Numbered from the stretch's first letter, positions 34,079 through 42,944 are shown. The stretch is 64,000 bases of DNA from Rossellomorea sp. y25 (GCF_038049935.1 NZ_CP145886.1:744001-808000); one strand, 5' to 3'. Made by a program: numbers and translations. The notes: generated by a model from the letters alone, not told the origin.

Positions 34079-35173
34079 ATGAACGCATATAAGCTGTTAA
34101 CACCGGGTCCCTTAACGACATCGGGCACGGTCAAAGAGACAATGCTCGTTGACCGCTGCACATGGGATCAAGACTATAAGACGATCACTCAAAAAATACG
34201 ACAGAAGCTGCTTGAACTGGGCGGATGTTCAAATGAAGACTACACGGTTGTCCTCATGCAGGGAAGCGGGACCTTTGCGGTGGAGTCCGTCATGATGACC
34301 GCCATCTCTGAAGAGGATAAGCCCCTCTTGATCACCAATGGTGCTTACGGGGAACGGATTGTCAAAATGGCTGAGGCGATTGGCATGACATTCAGCCAGT
34401 ACAGTGTGGAGTATGATGAGGTCCCGAAGGAAGAAGAGATTAGAAGAATACTAGAGTCAGACCGTGCCATTACCCATATCGTGATGGTGCATTGTGAAAC
34501 GACGACCGGGATCCTGAATCCATTAGAGATGATATCTGATGTATCCAAACAGTATGGGAAAACCCTCATCATTGATGCCATGAGCAGCTTCGGAGGAATC
34601 CCGATCAACGTTCCGGAGCTTGAGATTGACTACTTGATCAGCTCGGCGAATAAATGCATCCAGGGCGTTCCCGGCTTCGGCTTCATCATTGCGAGACGCG
34701 ATAAGCTGATGGCCTGCGAAGGGAACAGCAAAAGTCTGTCACTCGATTTATATGATCAGTGGAAAGGGATGGACGTGGACGGCAAATGGAGATTCACATC
34801 CCCGACCCACGTCGTTGCAGCCTTTTCACAAGCAATCGATGAACTGCTGGAGGAAGGCGGCGTTTCCGCGAGGTTCGATCGGTACCAAAAGAATAACCAG
34901 AGTTTAAGAGAAAAACTAAACGGGATCGGCTTTGAATCTTATATTGCAGACGAGCTTCAGTCGCCGATCATCACATCGTTTATATACCCGACGGCCGCAT
35001 TTGATTTCGAAGACTTCTACACGTATGTAAAAGAAAGAGGCTATGTGATTTATCCAGGAAAGCTGACGGAAGTGAATACCTTTAGAATCGGCAACATCGG
35101 TGAAATCTATGAAGAGGATATAGAAAATCTTTGCGACGTTATCACAAAATATATGGGAGATGAGACGAAATGA
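34079..35173 (+). CDS. phnW: 2-aminoethylphosphonate-pyruvate transaminase
   Basis: A 364-residue fold-type I PLP enzyme. The start KLLTPGPLTTSGTVKETMLVDRCTWDQDY is diagnostic. Further motifs are VLMQGSGTFAVESVMMTA, VHCETTTGILNP, IIDAMSSFGG (PLP Asp) and SSANKCIQGVPGFGFIIA with the Schiff-base Lys. It moves the amino group of 2-aminoethylphosphonate to pyruvate, giving phosphonoacetaldehyde and alanine. AAGGAGGGGG precedes the ATG. ATGA overlap with phnX couples the two steps. Confidence 0.95.
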   Translation: MNAYKLLTPGPLTTSGTVKETMLVDRCTWDQDYKTITQKIRQKLLELGGCSNEDYTVVLMQGSGTFAVESVMMTAISEEDKPLLITNGAYGERIVKMAEAIGMTFSQYSVEYDEVPKEEEIRRILESDRAITHIVMVHCETTTGILNPLEMISDVSKQYGKTLIIDAMSSFGGIPINVPELEIDYLISSANKCIQGVPGFGFIIARRDKLMACEGNSKSLSLDLYDQWKGMDVDGKWRFTSPTHVVAAFSQAIDELLEEGGVSARFDRYQKNNQSLREKLNGIGFESYIADELQSPIITSFIYPTAAFDFEDFYTYVKERGYVIYPGKLTEVNTFRIGNIGEIYEEDIENLCDVITKYMGDETK

Positions 35174-36000
35174 ATCGACTAGAAGCGGTGATTTTTGACT
35201 GGGCAGGAACGACTGTAGACTATGGATGTTTTGCCCCTGTCAAGGTGTTCATGGATATTTTCAAACAGGCGGGCATCGAGGTGACCATGGTGGAAGCGCG
35301 TCGACCAATGGGAATGCTGAAGATCGACCATATCAGGGAGATGCTGAGCATGCCGAGAATTTCCGGCCTGTGGGAGGAAGTGCACGGTCGGCCGTTCCAG
35401 GAAGAGGATGTAGAAGCTCTTCATTCAACCTTTGAAACGACTCTTTTAACGAATCTCGCGGACTATACGGATCCAATTCCACATGTCATTGACACTGTGG
35501 AAAACCTCAGGGAGATGGGGCTGAAGATTGGTTCCACCACGGGCTATACAGGTTCGATGATGGAAATCGTCGTGCCACATGCAGAGAAGAAAGGGTATCG
35601 ACCGGACTTCTATATCACGGCGGACGACACAAACTCCTTTGGCCGACCGTTCCCTTATATGATTTTCCGGAACATGGAGGCTCTTCATTTGACGGCACCG
35701 TGGAAGGTCGTCAAAGTCGGTGATACGGTATCTGATATGAAAGAAGGCGTCAATGCAGGAGTGTGGACCGTGGGTGTGATCGAAGGAAGTTCGGAAATGG
35801 GGCTGACTCAAGAGGAGTTTGATAGTCTTTCAGAGACGGAGAAGGACCAGGCCAGATCCAAAGTGGAGCAGGTTTTCTATGCGAACGGCGCTGATTTTAC
35901 CATCCAAACCATGAAGGAGCTGCCGGAGCTGATTGAACGTATCAATGAAAAGATCGAACAAGGAAAGCGGCCGTATGAGCAAGAACGAATTGAAGCGTGA
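35170..36000 (+). CDS. phnX: Phosphonoacetaldehyde hydrolase
   Basis: A 276-residue HAD-superfamily enzyme. FDWAGTTVDYGCFAP holds the nucleophile Asp and the family-specific FDWAGT. RRPMGMLKIDHIREML is the cap domain with the Schiff-base Lys, GSTTGYT is motif II and VKVGDTVSDMKEGVNAG is motif III. It cleaves the C-P bond to acetaldehyde and phosphate. It starts within the last codon of phnW (ATGA). Confidence 0.95.
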   Translation: MNRLEAVIFDWAGTTVDYGCFAPVKVFMDIFKQAGIEVTMVEARRPMGMLKIDHIREMLSMPRISGLWEEVHGRPFQEEDVEALHSTFETTLLTNLADYTDPIPHVIDTVENLREMGLKIGSTTGYTGSMMEIVVPHAEKKGYRPDFYITADDTNSFGRPFPYMIFRNMEALHLTAPWKVVKVGDTVSDMKEGVNAGVWTVGVIEGSSEMGLTQEEFDSLSETEKDQARSKVEQVFYANGADFTIQTMKELPELIERINEKIEQGKRPYEQERIEA

Positions 36001-37327
36001 GGGGGATATAAATAAGAGTTCCCGGCGTTCTCAGTGGAATGAGCGATTATCCGAGCGAAGTACCGCATTCCTTCAGGAGGATGACCGGTCCTTTTTAAAA
36101 CAATCCATGTCGACTCCCTGCCTCGAGGCGGTGGCTGATGCGGAAGGCTGCTATATCACGGATGTGAATGGGAAGAAGTATCTGGACTTTCATGGAAACA
36201 GCCTTCATCAGGTCGGCTACAAAAACCCGTATGTTGTGGAGGCAGTCAAGAAGCAAGTAGAGGAGCTGCCGTTCATTCCGAGGCGGTTTACAGCCGACAT
36301 TACGATTCGAGCGGCTCAGGCACTTGTGAACAAAACAACATCAAAGGATTACCGGGTTTTGTTCACGCCCTCAGGCAGTGCCGCTGTTGGCCTCGCTCTT
36401 AAAATCGCCCGAAAGGCAACCGGACGGCACAAGGTCATTTCCATGTGGGAATCGTTCCACGGGGCAGGACTTGATACGATTTCCGTCGGGGGCGAGTATG
36501 TGTTCAAGAAAGACATGGGTCCCCTCATGCCGGGAGTACTGAAAGGCATTCCGTATAATGGATACCGAAATCTCATCAACAGTGAAGATCCTGAAGAGAT
36601 CGCGTCCTTTTGCCTTCGGTATCTGGAATACATGATTGAAAACGAAGGGGACATCGGGGCGATCTTGCTGGAGCCGATCCGGGCCACCGATACGCATATC
36701 CCGCCGCGCAGCTATTTCGAAGGACTGCGGAGGATCTGTGATCACTATGGCATCCTTTTGATCTTTGATGAAATCCCGACCGGCCTTTACCGAAGTGGAA
36801 CGTTTTATGTCCATCAGCAGTTTGGTGTGGAACCGGACCTGCTTGTATTGGGGAAAGGCCTGGGAGGGGGAGTCATCCCGCAGGCTGCGGTCCTTGCGAA
36901 AACGGAGTACGATTGTGCCGGGGATGTTTCTCTTGGGCATTATACACATGAGAAGCCGGCACTCGGAAGCGCGGCAATCCTTGCCATGATTGATTATATC
37001 GATGATCATAAGCTTGGGGAACGGTGCCAGAGGCTTTCTGCGTTTGTGCGTGACGAGCTGAACAGGCTTGCTGAGCGGCATGAATGCATCGGAGACATCC
37101 GGATTGCGGGACTCATGATTTCGATTGAACTGGTGAAGGACCGGGGAACGAAGGAGAGACACCCTGATTTAGCTGAGCGTGTCTTGTATTACTGCCTGGA
37201 ACGAGGATTGTCGTTCAAGGTTTCGGGTGGGAATTGTATGACGTGGCATCCTCCGCTTGTTGTGACAGAGGAGGAGTTGGGGTTTGCTGTGGGGTTGGTT
37301 GATGAGGCGTTGGGTGAGTTGGTTTGA
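35975..37327 (+). CDS. pbfA: Class III PLP enzyme, probable (R)-1-hydroxy-2-aminoethylphosphonate ammonia-lyase
   Basis: A 450-residue aminotransferase class III-fold protein with GNSLHQVGYKNPYV, FTPSGSAAVGLALKIARKATG (PLP phosphate), IFDEIPTGLYRSG and LGKGLGGGVIPQAAV (Lys). A class III PLP protein fixed next to phnW-phnX is known as PbfA, a lyase that turns hydroxylated aminoethylphosphonate into phosphonoacetaldehyde and so feeds PhnX. Context supports this, but a true transaminase remains possible. ATG 35975 lies 26 bp inside phnX with AAGGAAAG upstream. Confidence 0.72.
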   Translation: MSKNELKREGDINKSSRRSQWNERLSERSTAFLQEDDRSFLKQSMSTPCLEAVADAEGCYITDVNGKKYLDFHGNSLHQVGYKNPYVVEAVKKQVEELPFIPRRFTADITIRAAQALVNKTTSKDYRVLFTPSGSAAVGLALKIARKATGRHKVISMWESFHGAGLDTISVGGEYVFKKDMGPLMPGVLKGIPYNGYRNLINSEDPEEIASFCLRYLEYMIENEGDIGAILLEPIRATDTHIPPRSYFEGLRRICDHYGILLIFDEIPTGLYRSGTFYVHQQFGVEPDLLVLGKGLGGGVIPQAAVLAKTEYDCAGDVSLGHYTHEKPALGSAAILAMIDYIDDHKLGERCQRLSAFVRDELNRLAERHECIGDIRIAGLMISIELVKDRGTKERHPDLAERVLYYCLERGLSFKVSGGNCMTWHPPLVVTEEELGFAVGLVDEALGELV

Positions 37328-37361
37328 GCCGGGGGGACAGGTCCCTTGGCTCTTTTTTTGT
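37325..37361 (+). terminator. Terminator of phosphonate operon
   Basis: GAGCC-GGGGAC, loop, GTCCC-GGCTC and T7, overlapping the last codons of the operon. Confidence 0.8.
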
Positions 37362-37470
37362 GGAAGCAAGTGGACGGTTCTTTTGCTTTTTTTTACGTGA
37401 AGAGGAGACAACTAAATCTATCTTCCCGGATAGTGATTGAAGTATGATGATTGGTAAGAGGGGGAAGCGG

Positions 37471-37584
37471 ATAAACTTTACACTACATGAAGCAATTGAA
37501 ATATTGGAGAGAACCCCAGTCACACTGGAAACGTTCTTGACTGGTTTGTCAAAAGGACGCCTGGAATGTCATGAAGGCGATGGG
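37471..37584 (+). pseudogene. 5' fragment of a DinB-family gene
   Basis: Translation INFTLHEAIEILERTP, then TLETFLTGLSKG, then LECHEGDG, aligns with residues 2-38 of the DinB protein at 13999 (28 of 37 identical). The similarity stops abruptly and the following codons (AAMMCRNDNCSS) are unrelated. It is a remnant of a paralog whose remaining three quarters are lost. Confidence 0.75.
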
Positions 37585-37766
37585 GCGGCCATGATGTGCC
37601 GAAATGACAATTGTAGTAGCATCATTGTTGGTATATTAACAAGTAGAACTCGCCGAAGTGAATGTGGCGAGTTTCTTTATATAGAAATACAATTATGGAT
37701 ACGGCTCATCGTAATCTTTCAAATAAGATGTATTCCCCTTTATGGAAGAACCAGGGGGGGAAGTGA
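37585..37766. other. No gene recognised
   Basis: A possible hairpin AACTCGCC / GGCGAGTT (about 37645-37673) may be the terminator of the lost DinB paralog. Confidence 0.3.
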
Positions 37767-37956
37767 AATAAGCGGAATTTTTCCGGTTACATTCAGAATG
37801 GAACTTGTTTTGGTGGTACATAAGCGGAAGTTTTCCGCTTATGTATAGAGAAATTACCTATTTTTGTGTTTTTTGATTAAATAGGCGGAATCTTTCCGTC
37901 TATTTCAGTCTTTTTCAATAGTCATTATGAATTAAGCGGAATTTTTCCGACTATTT
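37767..37956. repeat. Array of four AAGCGGAA-type hairpins
   Basis: Four palindromes of 24-29 bp with core AAGCGGAA-nnn-TTCCGCTT lie at 37767-37790, 37817-37845, 37879-37905 and 37930-37956, starting 50, 62 and 51 bp apart. The second is a perfect 13-bp inverted repeat (TACATAAGCGGAA). Spacers are unrelated AT-rich DNA. Confidence 0.75.
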
Positions 37957-38020
37957 ATCAGCTGTGGTGTTTGACCATATCTCTCAATTGATACGTGCGT
38001 CTTCTTTTGAACCTATAGGT

Positions 38021-38078
38021 GGGAAGCAAGGGGACGGTTTTTATGAAAAGGAAGCAGAAGGACCGTCCCTGTGCATCT
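38021..38078. repeat. Dispersed GGGACGGTT-type repeat pair
   Basis: GGAAGCAAGGGGACGGTTTT and an inverted partner GGACCGTCCCTGTGC enclose about 25 bp and abut the lipoprotein stop. It belongs to the family listed among the findings (37.3-60.8 kb). Confidence 0.6.
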
Positions 38079-38683
38079 TACTTCAACTGCAGCTCAATCT
38101 CATATTCCTTCATCTCAGCCTCGAAATCATCCTCCGCTCCCTGATGCCCCGAGAACTCCAACTTGATCCACTCGATATCTTCTGCGTGGCCTCTTTCAAG
38201 GTACCAGATGATATTCCCTTCCTTGATGACCCCTTTGTCGATCTCTCCGCCGATGCTATCTGAGACCCACATATCGGGCATATCAATTTGTTCCCCGGTG
38301 CTAGTGACGAGGACGGCCTGGTCCGGGTAAAACGTGAACTTGCCGTCCGTTGTATTTTCCATTTTGAATTTCACTCCCACTGCTGACGTCTCTGCGTTTT
38401 CATCTTCCATCGTAGGAGCTTTATCCGTCACAACTGCTTTCTGGATTTCCATCTTCAATCCATTGTAATCATCCGACCAGGTTGCATCATTGTAATACGT
38501 CCAAATATCGTTTTCCTGTGCTGTTTCCTCAGGATTTTCTTCCTTAGCTGGTTCACTTGTCGTCTTGGCCTCGGCTTTTTCTGTATCATTTTTATCCAGT
38601 TCCTCCACAGCTGCATCACCTCCGCAGCCTGCAAGCATGAGGGTCAGTGCACTAGCGAATAGTAAACACAAAATCTTCTTCAT
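38078..38683 (-). CDS. Lipoprotein with DUF4352-like domain
   Basis: A 201-residue lipoprotein with signal peptide and lipobox LMLAGC (Cys 20), then an acidic, low-complexity linker (about 24-60), then an immunoglobulin-like domain with YNGLKMEIQKAVVTDKAP and VGVKFKMENTTDGKFTFYPDQAVLVTSTGEQI. The pattern suits the DUF4352/DUF5067 'Telomeric-repeat-like' extracellular domain of Bacillus lipoproteins. Ligand and role are unknown. AAGAGGAGGAATTTTTTC precedes ATG 38683. Confidence 0.8.
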   Translation of the reverse strand: MKKILCLLFASALTLMLAGCGGDAAVEELDKNDTEKAEAKTTSEPAKEENPEETAQENDIWTYYNDATWSDDYNGLKMEIQKAVVTDKAPTMEDENAETSAVGVKFKMENTTDGKFTFYPDQAVLVTSTGEQIDMPDMWVSDSIGGEIDKGVIKEGNIIWYLERGHAEDIEWIKLEFSGHQGAEDDFEAEMKEYEIELQLK

Positions 38684-39061
38684 GAAAAAATTCCTCCTCT
38701 TGAAATTGAATGTAAAACATTTCCTGATAGTTTTAGTGTAATGGGTTACCCTTTTGAATTTTTGGTAAGGGGGAGGGTTCTATTTTAAAAATCATTTAAT
38801 ATATGGGAACTGGGGTGACATGGAATGCGTTAAAATGCAGCGGGATAAAATGGTGCTGGGACAAGAAAGCTCTCCCTTCTTCTTTGGAGTAGTTCTAAAG
38901 TCACGTATAGTATTTTGAAAGGTTTTGTTCATTGACAATCGTGGTATAAAAGAACGATGATAAAATTCCTTTTTTTGTCATCCCTCCATTTCTAAATAGA
39001 ATGATGAAGATAAGGGTGGTACTATATCATTAGCGGAATAATCTGTAAGGGAGATGCCAGC
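38684..39061. other. Intergenic region before LXG locus
   Basis: Presumed promoter region of the LXG operon. A short GCTGGGACAAGAAAG stretch near 38853 resembles the end of the 21.4-kb repeat element. The pairing TTGACA (38932) with a later -10 does not have convincing spacing. No gene seen. Confidence 0.3.
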
Positions 39062-39490
39062 ATGGGACTCTACAATGAATTGAATGACATTCAAAGTGTG
39101 ATTCATTCCCGATCGAGCGATATTCAGGAAAAGATTTCGCGGTTGAGGGATGCAAAGAACGCCATTCTGAATGAACAAAGTCAACTATTAAATGAAATTA
39201 AGCAAATCCAGCAGCCGGAATTACATAAAAATTGGATGGGTCCGAGGTCGGAAGATTATCATGCGGAACGGGATTCTGCCCTTCAGGCGATGAGGCAAAT
39301 AGGACATGAAAACTATGACGAATACGTCAGCTCCATAGAATCAAAGATTCATTCCTTGGAAGCGCAGCAAGGGATTATTAGCTTCTACGGCAATCTGGCC
39401 AATGACGCAGAATATTTACTTTCCAAAGGTGAAGATTTTTATGAGCAGGTCTCCCATAAACTCAGTGACTTGAAAGGGAGGTTATTTTAG
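39062..39490 (+). CDS. YwqH-like (DUF5082) helical protein of LXG locus
   Basis: A 142-residue, all-helical protein with heptad-like charge patterns (LYNELNDIQSVIHSRSSDIQEKISRLRDAKNAIL) and the W-x-G-like segment NWMGPRSEDYH. DUF5082/YwqH proteins precede LXG toxins and belong to the small helical partners that bind the LXG domain for type VII secretion. GGGAGATGCCAGC precedes ATG 39062. The stop is immediately followed by the next gene. Confidence 0.8.
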   Translation: MGLYNELNDIQSVIHSRSSDIQEKISRLRDAKNAILNEQSQLLNEIKQIQQPELHKNWMGPRSEDYHAERDSALQAMRQIGHENYDEYVSSIESKIHSLEAQQGIISFYGNLANDAEYLLSKGEDFYEQVSHKLSDLKGRLF

Positions 39491-39790
39491 ATGAATGTGA
39501 ACTCGGGATCTGGAGGCGGATCAACGCAGCAAATAAAGCTCAACCATAGTGAGGTCATGGCGAAACTGAATGAAGCGATCAACTCACTGGAACGGCTTCA
39601 GCTGAAGGCACCGGCACAAGAGCAGTTGGGACGGAACAAGCTGAATTATACGGATGCATGGATTCAGCGTGAACAGAACATTCAATTGTTATTGAAGGAA
39701 TATATCGCCACAGTGGAAAAGAATATTGAAGATACAAAAGCAAATGTAGAAGCTTTAAAAGAACAGGATGAAGCCATAACAAGATCCTGA
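39491..39790 (+). CDS. YwqI-like (DUF5344) helical protein of LXG locus
   Basis: A 99-residue WXG100-size helical protein (LNHSEVMAKLNEAINSLERLQLKAP, LGRNKLNYTDAWIQREQNIQLLLKEYI). It matches the YwqI/DUF5344 family that accompanies YwqH and LXG toxins and probably co-assembles with the toxin's N-terminal domain. It begins one base after the YwqH-like stop. Confidence 0.8.
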   Translation: MNVNSGSGGGSTQQIKLNHSEVMAKLNEAINSLERLQLKAPAQEQLGRNKLNYTDAWIQREQNIQLLLKEYIATVEKNIEDTKANVEALKEQDEAITRS

Positions 39791-39810
39791 TAGAAAGGCA
39801 GACGCGACCA

Positions 39811-41646
39811 TTGAAAGTATATGAAGCCCCCACTTTACTCGACGCAATGTCATCACGTCGACATGAATACGAGACATTAAGAGATCAACTTGTAACACTT
39901 AAAAGCTCTTTTCAAGCCATTGTGGAACTTGACGATGAATTCCAGGGAAAGGGTGCCGATGCCATTAAAGGCTTCTACGGTGCTCAAATCGATGTCGTTG
40001 AGATTTGGATTCAGCTTGCTGAAAGTAACATCGCTTTTTTCAATGGTATTCAGGGTTACGCAGAAGGGCGAAACCTTGGCAGGGAAACGGTGGAACTTCC
40101 ATTCCTCGAGGAAGGTCTTCATCAAAGCGAAAGGCGTTCAGGAGAAATGATTGCTGCACAGCAGCAGGAACTCCAAAGAATCCTCAATCGCATAAGCGAC
40201 ATCCAACCGCTGAATGTCTTTTCACGGGATCGATTCGATACCCATATGGAAGAAGCAAGGAGGCAGCGAGAGGATACACTTGACTCCGTTAATCGATTTG
40301 ATGAAGAATTAAAAAGAGAATATCAACATTTAGAGGTCAGCGAACAGATACTCACAGGGCTGATGAGGGAATTAATGGAATCGTCCAAGCAAGGGAATCA
40401 TATATCACCGCTCTATTTCAACGCGGCAACCTATTACTCCAGTGATGCCTATCAACTGACGGACGACATCACTACACAGACCGACTCTTATTTAACATTC
40501 AAGGAATCTCAAGAACAGGCAAGAGAGCCCAAACCGATCCCGGAAGAGGAAGTCAACGAAAACCCCATCACCGAATCCCTCAATAGTTTCAAAGAAATTG
40601 GACAGGATCTCTGGGCCGGGATGGAGAAAAGAAATGAAACCAAATTCGATTCCGTCTATGATTTTGGAAACTATATTACGGCTGGCGGCCTGGATGTAGG
40701 CAAGGGCTTCGTGAGTGGCCTGAATGAACGCGCTGAAGTAGCAACCGACTCAGGCTCTGACTTTATCAACTATTTGACGATGGGTGGAATGGATCTCTTT
40801 AACGGAGCAGTCAATCCAGATGACACGTACTCTAAAGAACATTGGTTGAACAGCTTTGGCCTGGCAGCACTTCTTGTCGGCGGGGCTAAACCTGGGTTGA
40901 AAGTCAAAGGTGGCACGAATATATCAACTCCTGCACCTAAGACCGTTCCGAAAGTTTCATTGACTCATAGATGGGATCAGATCCGGTTAGGGATTAATGA
41001 TCTTTATAATCGTCCTGTGATGGTTGCTGATAATGGGATGTTGATTGATGGAGAGCCTGGGTGGAGTCGGTTTTCTGTGGAGAGGACAGTTAATAGGAGA
41101 GAACAAGGAACTGGTGATAAGGGTACAGTAAATTCAGATCATACTAATGAAAATTTAGCCAAATCAATTAATGAAGAAGATAGAAACAGATTAGAAGGCT
41201 GGAGATTTAGACCTAGCGATGACCAGTACTTGAAATACAAAGATGCTTTCGATAATCCTAAATACTATAACCAAGAAACAGGTGATATTAATTGGCCACC
41301 CAATAATGGATTTGATGGTGAGCCAGGAATAAAAGTCCTTGAAGAAGGTGAACGGATTGATCGATATGGGCATCCGAATGGTACTTTTGTATCCCCAGCA
41401 GGTATACCTTATGAGCAAAGAGCTTTAGCATTACACAGTGATGGTGCTCCTTACCACGTATATAAAGTTTTGGAACCTTTTGAAGTTGAAGCAGGTATTA
41501 TTGCTCCGTGGTTTGATAGACCTGGAGGGGGGACCCAATTTTTTACTGGTAACCAAAAGGTTTTAGACGTAGACAGTGGAGAAATGGTAGAAGCTACAGT
41601 TGAAAATTTGGAGAGACTTGGCTATATACGTGAAATTAGTCAGTGA
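39811..41646 (+). CDS. LXG polymorphic toxin with TNT-type C-terminus
   Basis: A 611-residue toxin. The LXG export domain spans about 1-200 (LLDAMSSRRHEYETLRDQLVTLKSSFQAI, IVELDDEFQGKGADAIKGFYG). A linker with two repeated GGMDL/GGLDVG-containing units lies at about 250-360. The C-terminal TNT domain spans about 480-605 (RIDRYGHPNGTFVSPAGIPYEQRAL, VLEPFEVEAGIIAPWFDRPGGGTQF). TNT domains are NAD(P)+ glycohydrolases, as in the M. tuberculosis necrotizing toxin. LXG proteins leave through type VII secretion and attack competitors. TTG 39811 has AGAAAGG upstream. Base composition becomes AT-rich from about 41060. Confidence 0.9.
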   Translation: MKVYEAPTLLDAMSSRRHEYETLRDQLVTLKSSFQAIVELDDEFQGKGADAIKGFYGAQIDVVEIWIQLAESNIAFFNGIQGYAEGRNLGRETVELPFLEEGLHQSERRSGEMIAAQQQELQRILNRISDIQPLNVFSRDRFDTHMEEARRQREDTLDSVNRFDEELKREYQHLEVSEQILTGLMRELMESSKQGNHISPLYFNAATYYSSDAYQLTDDITTQTDSYLTFKESQEQAREPKPIPEEEVNENPITESLNSFKEIGQDLWAGMEKRNETKFDSVYDFGNYITAGGLDVGKGFVSGLNERAEVATDSGSDFINYLTMGGMDLFNGAVNPDDTYSKEHWLNSFGLAALLVGGAKPGLKVKGGTNISTPAPKTVPKVSLTHRWDQIRLGINDLYNRPVMVADNGMLIDGEPGWSRFSVERTVNRREQGTGDKGTVNSDHTNENLAKSINEEDRNRLEGWRFRPSDDQYLKYKDAFDNPKYYNQETGDINWPPNNGFDGEPGIKVLEEGERIDRYGHPNGTFVSPAGIPYEQRALALHSDGAPYHVYKVLEPFEVEAGIIAPWFDRPGGGTQFFTGNQKVLDVDSGEMVEATVENLERLGYIREISQ

Positions 41647-41655
41647 GGTGACGAG

Positions 41656-42288
41656 ATGAACATTAGCATTGCAGCAAAAATCATGAATAAGGCAGGAAAG
41701 CAGATAACAATAGAACCTGACAAGTTAGTTGAAATAAATCCTCCTTATGAAAACTATCACTACCTAAAAAAAGTAGGGGAAGAGTGGGAATTCGGCTTAT
41801 TGTTGGTTGAAAGACAAGAAGTCCCTAGTGAAAAAGTGATAAAACTGTTCAAATCAGAAGAAGAGGCAGCAATGTATTTTTTAATGAATAGGTTATCTGC
41901 CTTCTACTTTGATAAAAGAATCCGTCCGTTTATGATGGAACATCAGGAATTTGATATTGGTGGTCCGGAATTTAATGAAAGAAAGTTTCATGAAGCCATA
42001 TATCTAATAGGGATCCCCCCAACTCTGTTTTCTTTAAATGACACCATCTTAAAAACTAACAGAATAATAGTAGATGCAGAAGATGATAAATTTATAGTTA
42101 AGTATAGAGGTGAAGATGGGAAGACTATCAGCTCCACCTTACCTATCAGTAAGAAAAGAGCACTTTTCTTTGCTTTTAAGAAACTATTTCTGTTTTATAT
42201 ATTTAATAAAGAAGTTAAAGATCTACTGATAGAACATGGGGAGGGAGATAATATTACCGATGAAGACATTAGTGTATTCTTAACTTAA
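41656..42288 (+). CDS. Probable immunity protein to the TNT toxin
   Basis: A 210-residue soluble, AT-rich gene product 9 bp after the toxin, with GAGGTGACGAG before the ATG. It contains two similar halves, each ending in a helical hairpin (VIKLFKSEEEAAMYFLMNRLSAFYFDKRIRPFM and LPISKKRALFFAFKKLFLFYIFNKEVKDLL), which suggests an internal duplication. Placement directly behind the toxin is the main evidence for immunity. The family is not certain. Confidence 0.7.
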   Translation: MNISIAAKIMNKAGKQITIEPDKLVEINPPYENYHYLKKVGEEWEFGLLLVERQEVPSEKVIKLFKSEEEAAMYFLMNRLSAFYFDKRIRPFMMEHQEFDIGGPEFNERKFHEAIYLIGIPPTLFSLNDTILKTNRIIVDAEDDKFIVKYRGEDGKTISSTLPISKKRALFFAFKKLFLFYIFNKEVKDLLIEHGEGDNITDEDISVFLT

Positions 42289-42386
42289 AAATCTTTATTA
42301 ATAAAAAATTTAAAGTAGTATTTAGATGAATAGAAAAAAGTTTACAATACTTAACTAAAAACACTTGAGGCATCAAAGGAAGAAAA

Positions 42387-42415
42387 AGCACGGGAACAGT
42401 TCTCGTGCTTTTTTT
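42387..42415 (+). terminator. Terminator after immunity gene (dispersed repeat type)
   Basis: AGCACGGGAAC / GTTCTCGTGCT stem and T7. Same hairpin family as at 60743. Confidence 0.85.
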
Positions 42416-42441
42416 GCAATAAGTATAGAGGTGTGTGAAAT

Positions 42442-42711
42442 TTGGACATAAATGGTATATATCATTTAATTGAAACAGAATTTAAAGTGGTTAAAAAGGA
42501 AAAAGATCTAATTTGCGTCGCACCAGTAAATGGAGAAGAATATCCTAAAACTATTGTTAAATTAATTCTAAATGAAGTAAATAATCATTATGAGCTTTTT
42601 GAAGTTGTTAGAGGAAAAGAATATAATGTAGATGTATTTTCAGATAAATATAAATCCGTAATAGCCTTATATTCTTTTGCGAAAAGCAAGTTAGAAAGTA
42701 AGAAAACATAA
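42442..42711 (+). CDS. Second, orphan immunity-like protein
   Basis: An 89-residue AT-rich protein starting at TTG 42442. Its strand-then-helix layout (IYHLIETEFKVVKKEKDLICVAPVN, VFSDKYKSVIALYSFAKSKLESKK) resembles one half of the 210-residue protein before the terminator. It may be an extra immunity gene for a toxin tip lost from, or alternative to, the present one, as is common behind polymorphic toxins. Similarity was judged by eye only. Confidence 0.5.
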   Translation: MDINGIYHLIETEFKVVKKEKDLICVAPVNGEEYPKTIVKLILNEVNNHYELFEVVRGKEYNVDVFSDKYKSVIALYSFAKSKLESKKT

Positions 42712-42799
42712 TACTAATGGTCGTAATGAGATTGAAAGTGCAGCATCATTAATTGATATTCAAAAGATCTTAAGAACTTTTTTAGATGAACAATATTAC

Positions 42800-42856
42800 G
42801 GATCTCGTGCTTCTCTTTACATTCAGTGGAAGCATCAGAACCGTCCCCGTGATACC
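42800..42856. repeat. Dispersed GGGACGGTT-type repeat (degenerate pair)
   Basis: GATCTCGTGCTTCTCTTT and, after a 25-bp gap, AGCATCAGAACCGTCCCCGT: paired half-elements of the dispersed family, without the intact hairpin. Confidence 0.5.
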
Positions 42857-42944
42857 GTGACGAAATTGACAGAGCCCTGTCCCATTCCCCTTTCAAAATA
42901 ACCATAGAACCCTTTCACAGGATTCTATGGCAACGAGTGCAGCC

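Noticed and set aside
37585..37848. Continuation of the DinB-like frame
   Set aside because: Residues after the homologous 37 are unrelated and run into the hairpin array; not a real gene end.
37767..37956. CRISPR array
   Set aside because: Only four palindromic units of differing sequence, spacer lengths of 22-34 bp and no cas gene.
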